Positions 20,034-28,618 of a DNA stretch of 64,000 nt are shown piece after piece. The notes beneath the pieces were generated by a model. It was not told the DNA's origin. It did not search any database and saw only the letters and a list, made by a program, of their open reading frames with translations. A program made the translations under genes and the position numbers. The stretch covers positions 1 to 64,000 of the forward strand of contig SFKZ01000006.1 in assembly GCA_004553595.1 (NCBI GenBank). The letters run 5' to 3'. Numbering within the stretch: position 1 is the stretch's first letter; every line of letters starts with the position of its first letter. Source of the stretch: Methanobrevibacter ruminantium (lineage in GTDB: Archaea; Methanobacteriota; Methanobacteria; Methanobacteriales; Methanobacteriaceae).

Positions 20034-20273
20034 CTATTTTTTCTCTTTATGTGCAGTTATGATTGTATAGCTAGAAGCATTTACAGTGATTATAATCCCA
20101 TCAACAGTTACATAATAATTCTTTCCTTTACGTTCAATAACTGCATTTTCCTGTTTTATTTTATCAATGCAATACTTTACAATGTCTTCAACATCAACTT
20201 CAATGTTCCTTTTAATTCTATCTACACCCATTTCAGTTGTATGTACCTTATCAAGATTTCTTAAGAGTTCCAT
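20034..20273 (-). CDS. DUF3781-like small protein
   Basis: 79 residues. The sequence VHTTEMGVDRIKRNIEVDVEDIVKYCIDKI followed by RKGKNYYVTVDGIIITVNASSYTIITAHK matches my recollection of DUF3781. This is a small family of unknown function with a conserved helix followed by a beta-rich end (not searched). The start is set at the ATG at 20273, because GGTGA of the site AGGTGA lies six bases before it and none at the proper distance before the earlier ATG. The start is two bases from the stop of the YjbQ-like gene, so the two are translationally coupled. Confidence 0.75.
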   Translation of the reverse strand: MELLRNLDKVHTTEMGVDRIKRNIEVDVEDIVKYCIDKIKQENAVIERKGKNYYVTVDGIIITVNASSYTIITAHKEKK

Positions 20274-20275
20274 AA

Positions 20276-20701
20276 TCATTCACCTATAAAAGTTAACTCA
20301 ACTGTCCTATTTGATCTAGGACCATCCAATTCAACGAAGAATATTGATTGCCAAGTTCCAAGGTCCAATCTACCATCCACTATTGGAATGGTTTCAGATG
20401 AGCCTAAGAGAAATGCTCTTATATGTGAAGCTGCATTATTGTCAATGAAATCATGTTTATAATTGTCCGTTTCCTTGACAATGTCTTTTAATGCTTCCTC
20501 AAAATCCAATAAAAGTCCCTTTTCATTTTCATTTACACGAATGGCACTTGTAGAATGCTTTGTAAATATGTTTACGATACCATTATCCATTTTATTTTCC
20601 TTATTAATCTCATTCAAAACCGCTACAACATCTCTTGTAATATCCATTATCTGAAAATTAGAACTTGAACTAATCTTTAATGATTTGCTTATTATAACCA
20701 T
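20276..20701 (-). CDS. YjbQ/UPF0047 family protein
   Basis: 141 residues, single-domain beta-rich fold. Family signatures are FTKHSTSAIRVNENEKGLLLDFEEAL (His-Ser-Thr near residue 48), HDFIDNNAASHIRAFLLGSSETIPIVDGRLDLGTWQSIFFVELDGPRSNR, and the end VELTFIGE. Members are annotated as UPF0047 and some have weak thiamine-phosphate synthase activity; the physiological role is not settled. GGTGAT precedes the ATG. It forms a tight two-gene unit with the DUF3781-like gene. Confidence 0.92.
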   Translation of the reverse strand: MVIISKSLKISSSSNFQIMDITRDVVAVLNEINKENKMDNGIVNIFTKHSTSAIRVNENEKGLLLDFEEALKDIVKETDNYKHDFIDNNAASHIRAFLLGSSETIPIVDGRLDLGTWQSIFFVELDGPRSNRTVELTFIGE

Positions 20702-20882
20702 TTAATCACCATCATAATTATATTTGAATTTAAATTAAAAAAATTTACTTATAACATTGTTAGAAATCATTTTCACAAAACTTTTATAAATGCGGAAAAT
20801 AAAGAGTTAATTAAGCAAAATATTAAAAAAAAATTATGGTTTATAATACTATCTTTACAAAGTTTTTAAGAGAGTGAATAAG

Positions 20883-22604
20883 ATGTCATTTACAGCATAT
20901 ATGTTGGATGTAATATCTGATACTATTTATCCGGCTAGAATCACAATAGAAGACGGTTTATTTAAAGAAGTGACCCCAATTACAGTTTCTGAAAAAGAAA
21001 TTATAAATGTTGATGTAAAAGGATTAATGCTTCCAGGATTCATTGATTCCCATATTCATATTGAAAGCAGTATGATTACACCAGCACAATTTGCTAAAAT
21101 TGCAGTTCGTCATGGTACTACTGGTGTTGTTTGCGATCCTCATGAAATAGCCAATGTTTTAGGAATCGAAGGGGTTGAAGCAATGATAGAAAATGCAAAG
21201 CAAGTTCCATTTAATTTTTTCTTCACGGCCCCATCCTGTGTACCTGCTACTGGATTTGAGACTTCTGGTGCTGTTTTAGATTCCTCTGATATAGAATATT
21301 TGCTTAAAAAAGATGAGATTGTGGCATTGGGAGAAATGATGAATTTCCCAGGTGTAATTAACGGCGATGAAGATGTTCATAAGAAATTGGAATTGGCAAG
21401 AAAATATGGAAAGCCAATTGATGGCCATGCACCGCTAGTAACTAGAGACGCTTTGGATAAATACCTCGCTGCAGGTATAAGTACAGACCACGAATGCAGT
21501 AATGTTATAGAAGCTCTTGAGAAAAAGATAAAAGGTATGAAAATTATGGTCCGTGATGGCTCATCAGCTATGGATATGGAAGGTCTTTTTAATATAGATG
21601 AAGGTCGTCAATCCGTTGATTTTACAGGACCTATGGGCCTTATGTTTAGAGACATATTTGAGAGAAAAATTTATTCACCTTTATTCGATTTTATAGTTAG
21701 TGATGACAAACATCCACACGATTTAATCAAAGGTCATTTGAATAAATCCATTAATAAGGCAGTTGATTTAGGAATTGATCCTATTAAAGCAATTAATATG
21801 GTAACAATCAACCCAGGATATCATTATAACCTAAATTGTGGAGCTATTGTACCTGGTGCAAACGCTGATTTTATAATTGTTGACAGCATATATGACTGTA
21901 ACGTTCTAAAAACATATGTCGGTGGAAAATGTGTATTCGATGGAGAGAACGTTTTATTTGACGTTCCGGAAATCGAACCTAGAAATACAATCAATACCAC
22001 TAAGAAGACTGCAAGTGACTTTGACATACATTATGACGGTGACGAATGCGAAGTCAATGTAATAGAGTGCTTTGACGGTGAACTCTTAACTAAAAAAGCA
22101 ACTGCAAAGCTATATGTAAAAGATGGTATAGTGCAACCTGACATTTTTCAGGACGTCTTAAAAATTGCTGTTGTAGAACGTTATGGTGGAAACACTATTG
22201 CTAACGCATTCATTAAAGGATTTGGACTTAAGAAAGGAGCAATCGCTTCATCAGTTGCACATGACTCACATAACATAATCGTCATCGGCTATAACTCTCA
22301 AATGATGGCGGATGCAGTAAATCAAGTAATTGATGATAAAGGAGGTATTTCCGTTGTTAGTGAAGATTTCTCTGACTCATTACCTCTCCCTATTGCTGGA
22401 TTGATGTCTAATGAAGATGTGAATAAGGTAGCTGAAAAATTAGGCATTTTACATAATATAGTTAAAGCATTAGGATGTCAAGTGGAAGCGCCATTCATGA
22501 CAATGGCATTCATGGCATTGCTGGTAATTCCATCCATTAAAATATCCGATAAAGGATTGTTTGATGGTGATAATTTCGAATTTATGGATGTAATTATTAA
22601 ATAA
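20883..22604 (+). CDS. ade: Adenine deaminase
   Basis: Amidohydrolase converting adenine to hypoxanthine plus ammonia for purine salvage. About 573 residues. Metal-binding [47 protein letters not shown], and the ade-type C-terminal domain with [32 protein letters not shown] before the ATG at 20883 decides the start; the longer frame begins with a GTG three codons earlier. A TATA-like ACTTTTATAAATG sits near 20780-20792. Stands alone on the plus strand. Confidence 0.96.
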   Translation: MSFTAYMLDVISDTIYPARITIEDGLFKEVTPITVSEKEIINVDVKGLMLPGFIDSHIHIESSMITPAQFAKIAVRHGTTGVVCDPHEIANVLGIEGVEAMIENAKQVPFNFFFTAPSCVPATGFETSGAVLDSSDIEYLLKKDEIVALGEMMNFPGVINGDEDVHKKLELARKYGKPIDGHAPLVTRDALDKYLAAGISTDHECSNVIEALEKKIKGMKIMVRDGSSAMDMEGLFNIDEGRQSVDFTGPMGLMFRDIFERKIYSPLFDFIVSDDKHPHDLIKGHLNKSINKAVDLGIDPIKAINMVTINPGYHYNLNCGAIVPGANADFIIVDSIYDCNVLKTYVGGKCVFDGENVLFDVPEIEPRNTINTTKKTASDFDIHYDGDECEVNVIECFDGELLTKKATAKLYVKDGIVQPDIFQDVLKIAVVERYGGNTIANAFIKGFGLKKGAIASSVAHDSHNIIVIGYNSQMMADAVNQVIDDKGGISVVSEDFSDSLPLPIAGLMSNEDVNKVAEKLGILHNIVKALGCQVEAPFMTMAFMALLVIPSIKISDKGLFDGDNFEFMDVIIK

Positions 22605-22698
22605 GGTTATTCCTTTTTAATAATTCTTTTTTCTTTCTTTTTCTTGAATTTTTTAAAAACTTAAACTTAAAAATTATTTCTTTTTTTTAATTCTTTTC

Positions 22699-22748
22699 AC
22701 TTATCTTAACTTATCTTAACTTATTTTAACTTATTTTAACTTATCTCT
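22699..22748. repeat. Five tandem copies of a 10-bp unit (ACTTATYTTA)
   Basis: Copies start at 22699, 22709, 22719, 22729 and 22739; the last is degenerate. The array lies at the 3' end of the SWIM-finger gene and supplies its last codons and stop. Just before it (22611-22690) are several T runs that can terminate ade. Confidence 0.8.
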
Positions 22749-22970
22749 AATTTCTAAAATCTTTTTTATGTGCTTGCAATGATTTTCCTTATCGCTTACT
22801 TTGACTCCTCCAAATTTTAGGTTTTCCCTACGGTATTTAAAGTCTTCACAGCCACAGCTGACAGTATCCTCTAAAAGGTCAAAAGTGATAATGTAATGCT
22901 TATTGGAGGATTTGCTTTTTATAAAGTAGTCTTCCCATTCCTCATTTTTAGAAACTTTTTCTATTATCAT
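22731..22970 (-). CDS. Small SWIM zinc-finger-like protein
   Basis: 79 residues. It carries the SWIM pattern C-X-C-Xn-C-X-H: SCGCEDFKYR near residue 40, then NHCKHIKKIL near residue 65. The preceding segment (HYIITFDLLEDTVSCGCEDF) is the typical beta-hairpin of SWIM fingers. SWIM domains usually sit in larger DNA-binding or ubiquitin-related proteins; here it stands alone, so a nucleic-acid or protein-binding accessory is likely. GAGG seven bases before the ATG at 22970 sets the start two codons inside the longest frame. Confidence 0.8.
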   Translation of the reverse strand: MIIEKVSKNEEWEDYFIKSKSSNKHYIITFDLLEDTVSCGCEDFKYRRENLKFGGVKVSDKENHCKHIKKILEIRDKLK

Positions 22971-23119
22971 AACCAATCCTCAAAATTAATTAGAAATTAC
23001 TAATACATAAAAGTTTTTGAAAATAAGTCAAATTAATTAAAAAAAAGTAAAAGATAAAAACAAATCAAAGAAATTAAAATAAAATAAAAAAAAGTAAAGA
23101 AAGTAAAAAGCCACAGATA

Positions 23120-23629
23120 TTATTCAATATCAATAGTGATCTTTTCATTTCTTTTTTGTTTTGCTTCCTTGATGTCATTAAGCTTTTCTGTAAACTCTTT
23201 TGCATTTTGCAATTTCAATTCGATTTCAGATAGCTCTTCCTTAAGAAGCATTTCATCTCTTTTTAATGAGTTGATATAATCTTCACTGCCATTGTTATAA
23301 TCTTCATAGATTTCCAAGATCTCTCTTGCTGAAAGAATTGATTCCTCTTTAAGGAATTTTTTGGTATGAGGTTTCACTCTAACACTTAAAGGCTGTAATC
23401 TTTCCTTTTCACCAGCTTTTCTTCCAGAAGCAACAGTTTTTGAATCTTCATAAGCATCCCAGAATTCAGTGTTTAAATCTTGCAATATCTTAACTCTGTC
23501 TTTGAATATCTGTTCTAAATCCCAAATATCAAACTCATCTGCATCCTTGTAATCCTTAGCTTTGAATCCAGAGTTGTCAAATTCATAGTTATTGCTTTTT
23601 TGCTCATTATTTTCTTCATTTCCCGGCAT
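23120..23629 (-). CDS. Hypothetical charged protein with coiled coil
   Basis: 169 residues, not recognised. The N-terminal 30 residues are polar and probably disordered. A central segment (QPLSVRVKPHTKKFLKEESILSAREILEIYEDY, about residues 78-110) resembles a short strand followed by two helices, as in ribbon-helix-helix DNA-binding proteins. The last 50 residues (RDEMLLKEELSEIELKLQNAKEFTEKLNDIKEAKQKRNEK) form a clear coiled coil. A GGGGGAG site precedes the ATG, so it is translated. A DNA-binding or structural role is a guess. Confidence 0.7.
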   Translation of the reverse strand: MPGNEENNEQKSNNYEFDNSGFKAKDYKDADEFDIWDLEQIFKDRVKILQDLNTEFWDAYEDSKTVASGRKAGEKERLQPLSVRVKPHTKKFLKEESILSAREILEIYEDYNNGSEDYINSLKRDEMLLKEELSEIELKLQNAKEFTEKLNDIKEAKQKRNEKITIDIE

Positions 23630-23858
23630 TTTTCTCCCCCGATTAAAATTAAAATATTCTAAAAATATAAAAATAATTCAGTAATGTAATACATAAATTA
23701 TTTTTGTATACTATTAAATTGTCATACAAAATATATAAATGTACTCATTTCTAATTGGAATTTGTAAAAAAATATGGGAATAATCCCCAAATTAATCGAT
23801 AAAAATTAATAAAATGAGATAGATAAAATATAATGAATTAAAAAAAATAAGTGAAATA

Positions 23859-24746
23859 ATGAAGAAGATATACTTGCTTTTACCAATCATTGCAGGAATA
23901 ATGTTTGGATCTACTGGAATATTTGTCAGAACATTAACTGAAAATGGAGTGGATTCAACCACATTGCTTTTTTTAAGATTTTCAATAGCTATTTTATACA
24001 TAGCTATAGCAATATTCCTAACTGATAAAAGCCTATTGAAGATAAATAAAGAGGATATCCCATTATTTGTACTGTGTGGACTATGCATTCTCGGATTGAA
24101 CTTATGTTACAATAGTTCAATCAATACTGTCCCATTATCCCTTGCAGCTATACTCTTAAGTACTGCACCGGTTTTTGTTTTGGTATTGGAATATTTCCTG
24201 TTTAAAGAAAAAATCACTTCAATTAAAGTATTATGCGTGATTCTTGTACTAATCGGATGTACATTGGTTACTGGACTTCTTGAGGAAAATTCAATTGACA
24301 TTTCATGGATAGGAATAATTGCAGGTATTGGATCTGCAATTTTCTGGGCAATCTACTCAGTTACATCAAGGAAATCAATTGATATGGGAAGGCATACATT
24401 TACAATACTTTTATATTCATTGATTACAATCACAATAATGACAATCCCATTTACCAGTTTCACTCAAATTGCTAATTTCGTTAGCTTGAATCCAGTTCCA
24501 AATGTATTATTCCTATTGTTGCATTCATTAGTCTCATTCGCATTGCCTTATGTATTCATTACTATTTCATTGAATCATATGGATGCAGGAACAGCAGTTA
24601 TATTATCATCTGGAGAGCCAATAGCTGCTCTTGCATTTGGAATGATATTCTATATGGAAATGCCTACAGTACTAATGGTTTGTGGAGTAGCCATTACAAT
24701 AGTGGCATTAATACTCTTAAGCAGAAGCCCTGCAAATGAGGTTTAA
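23859..24746 (+). CDS. EamA/DMT-family transporter
   Basis: 295 residues with ten predicted membrane helices arranged as two EamA repeats (first about residues 5-135, second about 147-290). It starts with the usual GIMFGSTGIFVRTLTENGVDSTTLLFLRF, and ISLNHMDAGTAVILSSGEPIAALAFGMIFY lies at the start of the last helices. The family exports metabolites or amino acids; the substrate cannot be told. GTGA precedes the ATG. No operon partner. Confidence 0.9.
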   Translation: MKKIYLLLPIIAGIMFGSTGIFVRTLTENGVDSTTLLFLRFSIAILYIAIAIFLTDKSLLKINKEDIPLFVLCGLCILGLNLCYNSSINTVPLSLAAILLSTAPVFVLVLEYFLFKEKITSIKVLCVILVLIGCTLVTGLLEENSIDISWIGIIAGIGSAIFWAIYSVTSRKSIDMGRHTFTILLYSLITITIMTIPFTSFTQIANFVSLNPVPNVLFLLLHSLVSFALPYVFITISLNHMDAGTAVILSSGEPIAALAFGMIFYMEMPTVLMVCGVAITIVALILLSRSPANEV

Positions 24747-24898
24747 TAAAAATAGAATGGGATGGAAATAGCTAAAAAAATATTTTAAAAATAGGAATTC
24801 TCAAAAAAATATAATACTAAAAAATATAATACTAAAAAAATAGAATACTGAAATACAATAAAAATAGTTAAAAAATTAAATATTAAACAGGATTAAAC

Positions 24899-25918
24899 TT
24901 ATACAAAGTCTAATTTACTGTTTAATTCCTTAAATCTGTTTCTAATGGTAACTTCAGTTACACCAAGGGTTTTTGCAATCTCAGTTTGAGTCTTGCGTTC
25001 ACCAAACAACATGGAAGTTCCGTACAAAGTTGCAGCTGCAACACTTGCAGGATCTTTTCCTGAAGTTAATCCCAAGTCTTTTGCATCGTTAATGATTTCA
25101 ATGGATCTAACTTCCACTTGGGAAGATAATCCTAATCTGCTAGCAAATCTTGGAATGTAATCATTCGGAGATATAGGAGTTAACTTAATACCTAATTTCC
25201 TTGCTAAGAACCTGTAATTCTTACTAATGGTCTTTTGGTTTATTCCAGTAGCTTTCTCGACTTCATCTAAAGTACGTGGAACTTTACAGAGTCTGCATGC
25301 AATGTAGACGGTAGCAACCAAAAGTTTGGAAATGCTTCTGCCTCTGATTAAATCCTCATCCAAAGCATTTCTGTAAATGTTTACAGATTCATACCTTACA
25401 TCTTTTGAAAGGGACAAATTGGAAACGATCACTCCCAATTCAGTGAATGCCCTGGCCAAGTTTCTACTTTGAGGGTCACTTACACGAGCTTGGTTATTCA
25501 ATCTTCTTAAACGGTACCATCTAGTTTTGTCATTCAAGTGTCCTTTATTGACATCAAAAGTGGTGGACAATCCGCCATCATGAATAGCCATGTTCTTAGG
25601 TGCACCATTTTGACCATGGAAATTACCATCCTTATCTCTTGCGGTTCCTCTAAAGGTGGAATCGATAATGTTCTCTTCAACAACCAAACCACATTTCTTA
25701 CAGGATTTTTCAGAACGGACTGTGTCCATGAAAAACTCGGTGGATCCACAAACTGGACAAGTGACTGCTTGAACTTCACTGTCTTCGAAGCTAGAAGATT
25801 TTCTACGTCTGGATTGTTTCCTTATGAGATTGGAATATTCCTTTTCTCCAAGTTCATTTTTAAAATTAGTTCTACAGTTGGATGCTTTGTTTTTAATAAT
25901 AGATTCATTTACGCTCAT
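24899..25918 (-). CDS. tfb: Transcription initiation factor IIB (TFB)
   Basis: Archaeal TFB recruits RNA polymerase to TBP-bound promoters and reads the BRE. About 339 residues: a basic N-terminal extension of about 45 residues (KNKASNCRTNFKNEL...IRKQSRRRKSS), a zinc ribbon (CPVCGSTEFFMDTVRSEKSCKKCGLVV), the B-reader region (RDKDGNFHGQNGAP) and two cyclin folds (DPQSRNLARAFTELG... and LGLSSQVEVRSIEIINDAKDL...). The C-terminal HTH is KTQTEIAKTLGVTEVTIRNRFKEL. AAGGAAG before the ATG at 25918 sets the start nine codons inside the longest frame. The extension ahead of the zinc ribbon is longer than in most TFBs I know. Confidence 0.95.
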   Translation of the reverse strand: MSVNESIIKNKASNCRTNFKNELGEKEYSNLIRKQSRRRKSSSFEDSEVQAVTCPVCGSTEFFMDTVRSEKSCKKCGLVVEENIIDSTFRGTARDKDGNFHGQNGAPKNMAIHDGGLSTTFDVNKGHLNDKTRWYRLRRLNNQARVSDPQSRNLARAFTELGVIVSNLSLSKDVRYESVNIYRNALDEDLIRGRSISKLLVATVYIACRLCKVPRTLDEVEKATGINQKTISKNYRFLARKLGIKLTPISPNDYIPRFASRLGLSSQVEVRSIEIINDAKDLGLTSGKDPASVAAATLYGTSMLFGERKTQTEIAKTLGVTEVTIRNRFKELNSKLDFV

Positions 25919-26498
25919 TTCTCTTCCTTTAATCATGTAATTCAAATAACTACTCCATTATCAAAACTTATGAATAAATAGGTGGGATATGGTTTTATTA
26001 ATAAAGTGGGATAATAAAGTTGACTACTAAATAGTAATTAAATACTATTGCAATGAAAAATAGAACTAAAAAAGAAAGCGTCCTATAAAGTATGATTTTG
26101 ATGATGTTTGATTTTTCTACAATTCAATTAACTGGTTATTAATTGAAAGCTAAGCTTTTGGCATAAGCTAGCACGAATCCAAGTCGTGGTATAATGTATG
26201 TTTGGGAACTTGATAGCCCCATTATTGATGGCAACAGTACTACAGTTACAATTATACTAATTAACATTTGCAAAATTGATTATTTTTAGTAATATATGAT
26301 AAATTAATCTAATTTGGTGAAATAAATTAATTTTAGGTGGTTTCAATAAAAATAAAAGATTTTAGAAAAAATTTTTCAAACTTTTCTAAAAACTTATACT
26401 AATTTTAATCAGATATTATGAATATTATTGAAATTAATCTAACTTTTCATACATGTCGGATATTATATTATAAACACCGCCATATATAAAGGTTTGCA
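25919..26498. other. Intergenic region with a less AT-rich island and a 42-codon ORF
   Basis: 580 bases between tfb and the carbonic anhydrase gene. About 26143-26245 is clearly less AT-rich than the surroundings. On the minus strand 26139-26267 an open frame of 42 codons reads MLISIIVTVVLLPSIMGLSS at its start, hydrophobic, ending in SLAFN, but no ribosome site precedes it. The block has no tRNA fold that I can make. An inverted element TAGTAATTAAATACTA lies at about 26027-26042, in the probable tfb promoter region. The block could be a gene remnant or a small RNA. Confidence 0.4.
26360..26391 (-). terminator. Hairpin after the carbonic anhydrase gene
   Basis: TTTTAGAAAA at 26360-26369 pairs with TTTTCTAAAA at 26382-26391 across a 12-base loop. 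It lies about 110 bases beyond the stop of the minus-strand carbonic anhydrase gene and may end its transcript. Confidence 0.45.
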
Positions 26499-27026
26499 TT
26501 AATAGTCTTCTTTCAAGACTTTTAATTCTCCAGTTACAATGTCAATTATAAGACCATGCACTGGAACATCTGGAATCAATGGGTGATTTTTGATCTTGTC
26601 AACAACATCAAGCACATTTGCCTCTTCAGATTCAAATCCACCAATCCATTCTGCCAAGTCATATTTTGCAATGTCTTCCTCTTTAATGCCTCTTGCAAGC
26701 ATCTTTTCCTTCAATGCATCTGCATCAGCACCAGCCATACCACATTCAGTGTGGCCTACAACCAATACCTCTTCAGCACCGAGATTGTACAATGCAGCAC
26801 CAATAGATCTGATTGCATCTTCTCCTACAATGGAGTTTCCTGCATTTCTGACTATTTTTGCATCTCCTCTTTTAAGTCCTAAAGCTGGTTCAAAGAAGTC
26901 GATTAATCTGCAATCCATACAAGTGAGAATAGCTAACTTCTTTTGTGCATGGTGAGACATTTCCTCCCCTTCAAAGTTTTCGACAAATTTCTTGTTATCT
27001 TCTAAAATACCATCCAATATAGTCAT
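26499..27026 (-). CDS. Beta-class carbonic anhydrase
   Basis: Interconverts CO2 and bicarbonate. 175 residues, the compact Cab-type found in Methanobacteriales. Zinc ligands and active-site residues are visible: LTCMDCRLIDFFEPALGL (Cys and the Asp-Arg dyad, about residues 35-40) and VLVVGHTECGMAG (His-X2-Cys, about residues 92-95). RNAGNSIVGEDAIRSIGAAL is the conserved middle. GAGGTG precedes the ATG. It would supply bicarbonate or CO2 to a CO2-reducing methanogen. Single-gene unit. Confidence 0.95.
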   Translation of the reverse strand: MTILDGILEDNKKFVENFEGEEMSHHAQKKLAILTCMDCRLIDFFEPALGLKRGDAKIVRNAGNSIVGEDAIRSIGAALYNLGAEEVLVVGHTECGMAGADADALKEKMLARGIKEEDIAKYDLAEWIGGFESEEANVLDVVDKIKNHPLIPDVPVHGLIIDIVTGELKVLKEDY

Positions 27027-27420
27027 ACAAACACCTCTAAATACCTTAAGGCTAAAAAGATAATTTATTTATAACTTATAATTATAGCCTTTAAATTGAT
27101 TTTTAAAGCATAAAATTGATTAAAAAAACCATACAATTTTATATATTAATCTATGTTTTATAAACTATATAAAATTATCTTAATCTGTTTTAAAAAACAG
27201 CCATAATGATTAAAATTGTTTAAAAATACTTAATTAAATTAAATAATAATTAAAATAATAAAAAAGCAATGAGAGAAGAAGAAACCCCCCAAATTAAAAA
27301 AAATAGCATAAAAAATGATTATAAAAAATGAAACCCCCACATTAAAAAAGAATACATAAAAAATGATTATAAAAAATGAATTAATAAAAAAATAAAAAAA
27401 GAAAAAGATGATTGAATTGA
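27027..27420. other. AT-rich intergenic region
   Basis: 394 bases between the carbonic anhydrase and Mrp genes. The part nearest the carbonic anhydrase must hold its promoter; TATA-like boxes lie near 27136-27160. The part nearest the Mrp gene contains the 49-bp duplication listed separately. Nothing else is seen. Confidence 0.5.
27281..27377. repeat. Imperfect tandem duplication of a 48-49 bp unit
   Basis: Unit 1 (27281-27329) and unit 2 (27330-27377) both begin GAAACCCCC and end CATAAAAAATGATTATAAAAAAT. The C-run is striking in this A/T-rich setting: on the minus strand it reads GGGGG a little downstream of the Mrp stop. It may mark a 3' UTR or terminator that has been duplicated. Confidence 0.8.
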
Positions 27421-28290
27421 TTATTCATCATCCAAAAATGCTAATCGGATATTGTCAATTATTTCAGAAAACTTTTGACTGACTTCAGAATCCGCATAAC
27501 TATTTACCATAGTGCTGTCCTGATTTGCAGATTCCGGAACCTGTTCAGTTAAAGGCAAATTGCCCAAATAAACAACTCCCATATCAGTTGCAAACTTTTC
27601 ACCTTGGGACTCACCAAATATATTGGTTTTTTCACCACAATGAGGGCATACATAATAGGACATATTCTCAATAAGTCCAATATCCTCAATGTTTAGCATC
27701 TTAACCATACCTACACATTTCAATACATCTTCCTGTGATAGGCTATTTGGTGTGGTTACCATAATGACTGCATCAACATTAGGCAATGATTGAAGCACAG
27801 TCAACGGTTCGTCACCAGTTCCAGGAGGATTGTCAATAATCAAGACATCAAGGTCTCCCCATGCAGTGTCTGCCATGAACTGCTTGATTGATCCTGATTT
27901 TTGAGGACCTCTCCAAATGATTGGAGTGTCTTGAGAGTCTATCAAGAATCCCATTGACATGACCTTGATTCCATTATTGCTCATTACAGGAATCATTTCC
28001 CCATGTTCAATCATAACATCCTTACCTTCAACCCCCAACATCTTAGGAATGTTTGGTCCGTGAATGTCTGCATCAAGTATACCAGTTAATAATCCTTTTT
28101 TCTGGAAAGCTTCTGCCAAGTTAGCGGCTACTGTGGATTTACCTACTCCACCTTTTCCACTCATAACAGCTATTTTATATTTGATATTTTTCATATGTTC
28201 AAAGAGCCTTAATTCCTGTTCAATCATTTGCTTTTGTTGTTCAGGAGTCAAATTTGCAGCTCCATGATGTCCATGTCCATTATTTGCCAT
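27421..28290 (-). CDS. Mrp/NBP35-family iron-sulfur carrier ATPase
   Basis: Cytosolic P-loop ATPase (MinD/ParA superfamily) that binds and passes on iron-sulfur clusters. 289 residues. Deviant Walker A as MSGKGGVGKSTVAANLAEAF near residue 43, switch region DADIHGPNIPKMLG, Walker B IIDNPPGTGDEPLTVLQ, and the cluster-ligating CPHCG (near residue 214). The N terminus is His-rich (NNGHGHHGA), possibly a metal-binding tail. GAGGCG precedes the ATG. No operon partner. Confidence 0.93.
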   Translation of the reverse strand: MANNGHGHHGAANLTPEQQKQMIEQELRLFEHMKNIKYKIAVMSGKGGVGKSTVAANLAEAFQKKGLLTGILDADIHGPNIPKMLGVEGKDVMIEHGEMIPVMSNNGIKVMSMGFLIDSQDTPIIWRGPQKSGSIKQFMADTAWGDLDVLIIDNPPGTGDEPLTVLQSLPNVDAVIMVTTPNSLSQEDVLKCVGMVKMLNIEDIGLIENMSYYVCPHCGEKTNIFGESQGEKFATDMGVVYLGNLPLTEQVPESANQDSTMVNSYADSEVSQKFSEIIDNIRLAFLDDE

Positions 28291-28618
28291 TTTACGCCTC
28301 GTATAAATTTCTTTAAACAGTATAATATATCATACTTAAATTATTTAAATATTATTTTTTCAATGAAAATTGGTTAAAGTATAGGGGATATGTAGATGAA
28401 TGCGGACATTATAATATAAAAATAGTACAACTACTAAAATAAATTAAAATAAGATTAATTAAATCGATTATAAAATCACAAGCATTAAAATTATCATACT
28501 CATAATGAATATAATGAAAGAAAAAATTATTGAAAAATTTTAAAAAATAGAAAATTTAAGTAAAGTGGAAAAAATTAAAAATAAAAAAAGAAAAGATTAA
28601 AGATCAGTCATATCCAAT
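28291..28618. other. AT-rich intergenic region
   Basis: Contains the Mrp promoter (a TATA-like AGTATAATATATC box read either way near 28319-28333). Toward 28560-28600 it has an A-rich run that reads as T-rich on the minus strand and can terminate the surface-protein gene. A short less AT-rich block (about 28383-28410) has no ORF. Confidence 0.45.

Noticed and set aside
20780-20882. A purine riboswitch in front of adenine deaminase
   Set aside because: The leader is short and A/T-rich, with no three-way-junction sequence pattern.
26143-26245. Possible tRNA or RNase P RNA in the less AT-rich island
   Set aside because: No acceptor stem, T-arm GTTCAAATC or RNase P core sequence can be found.
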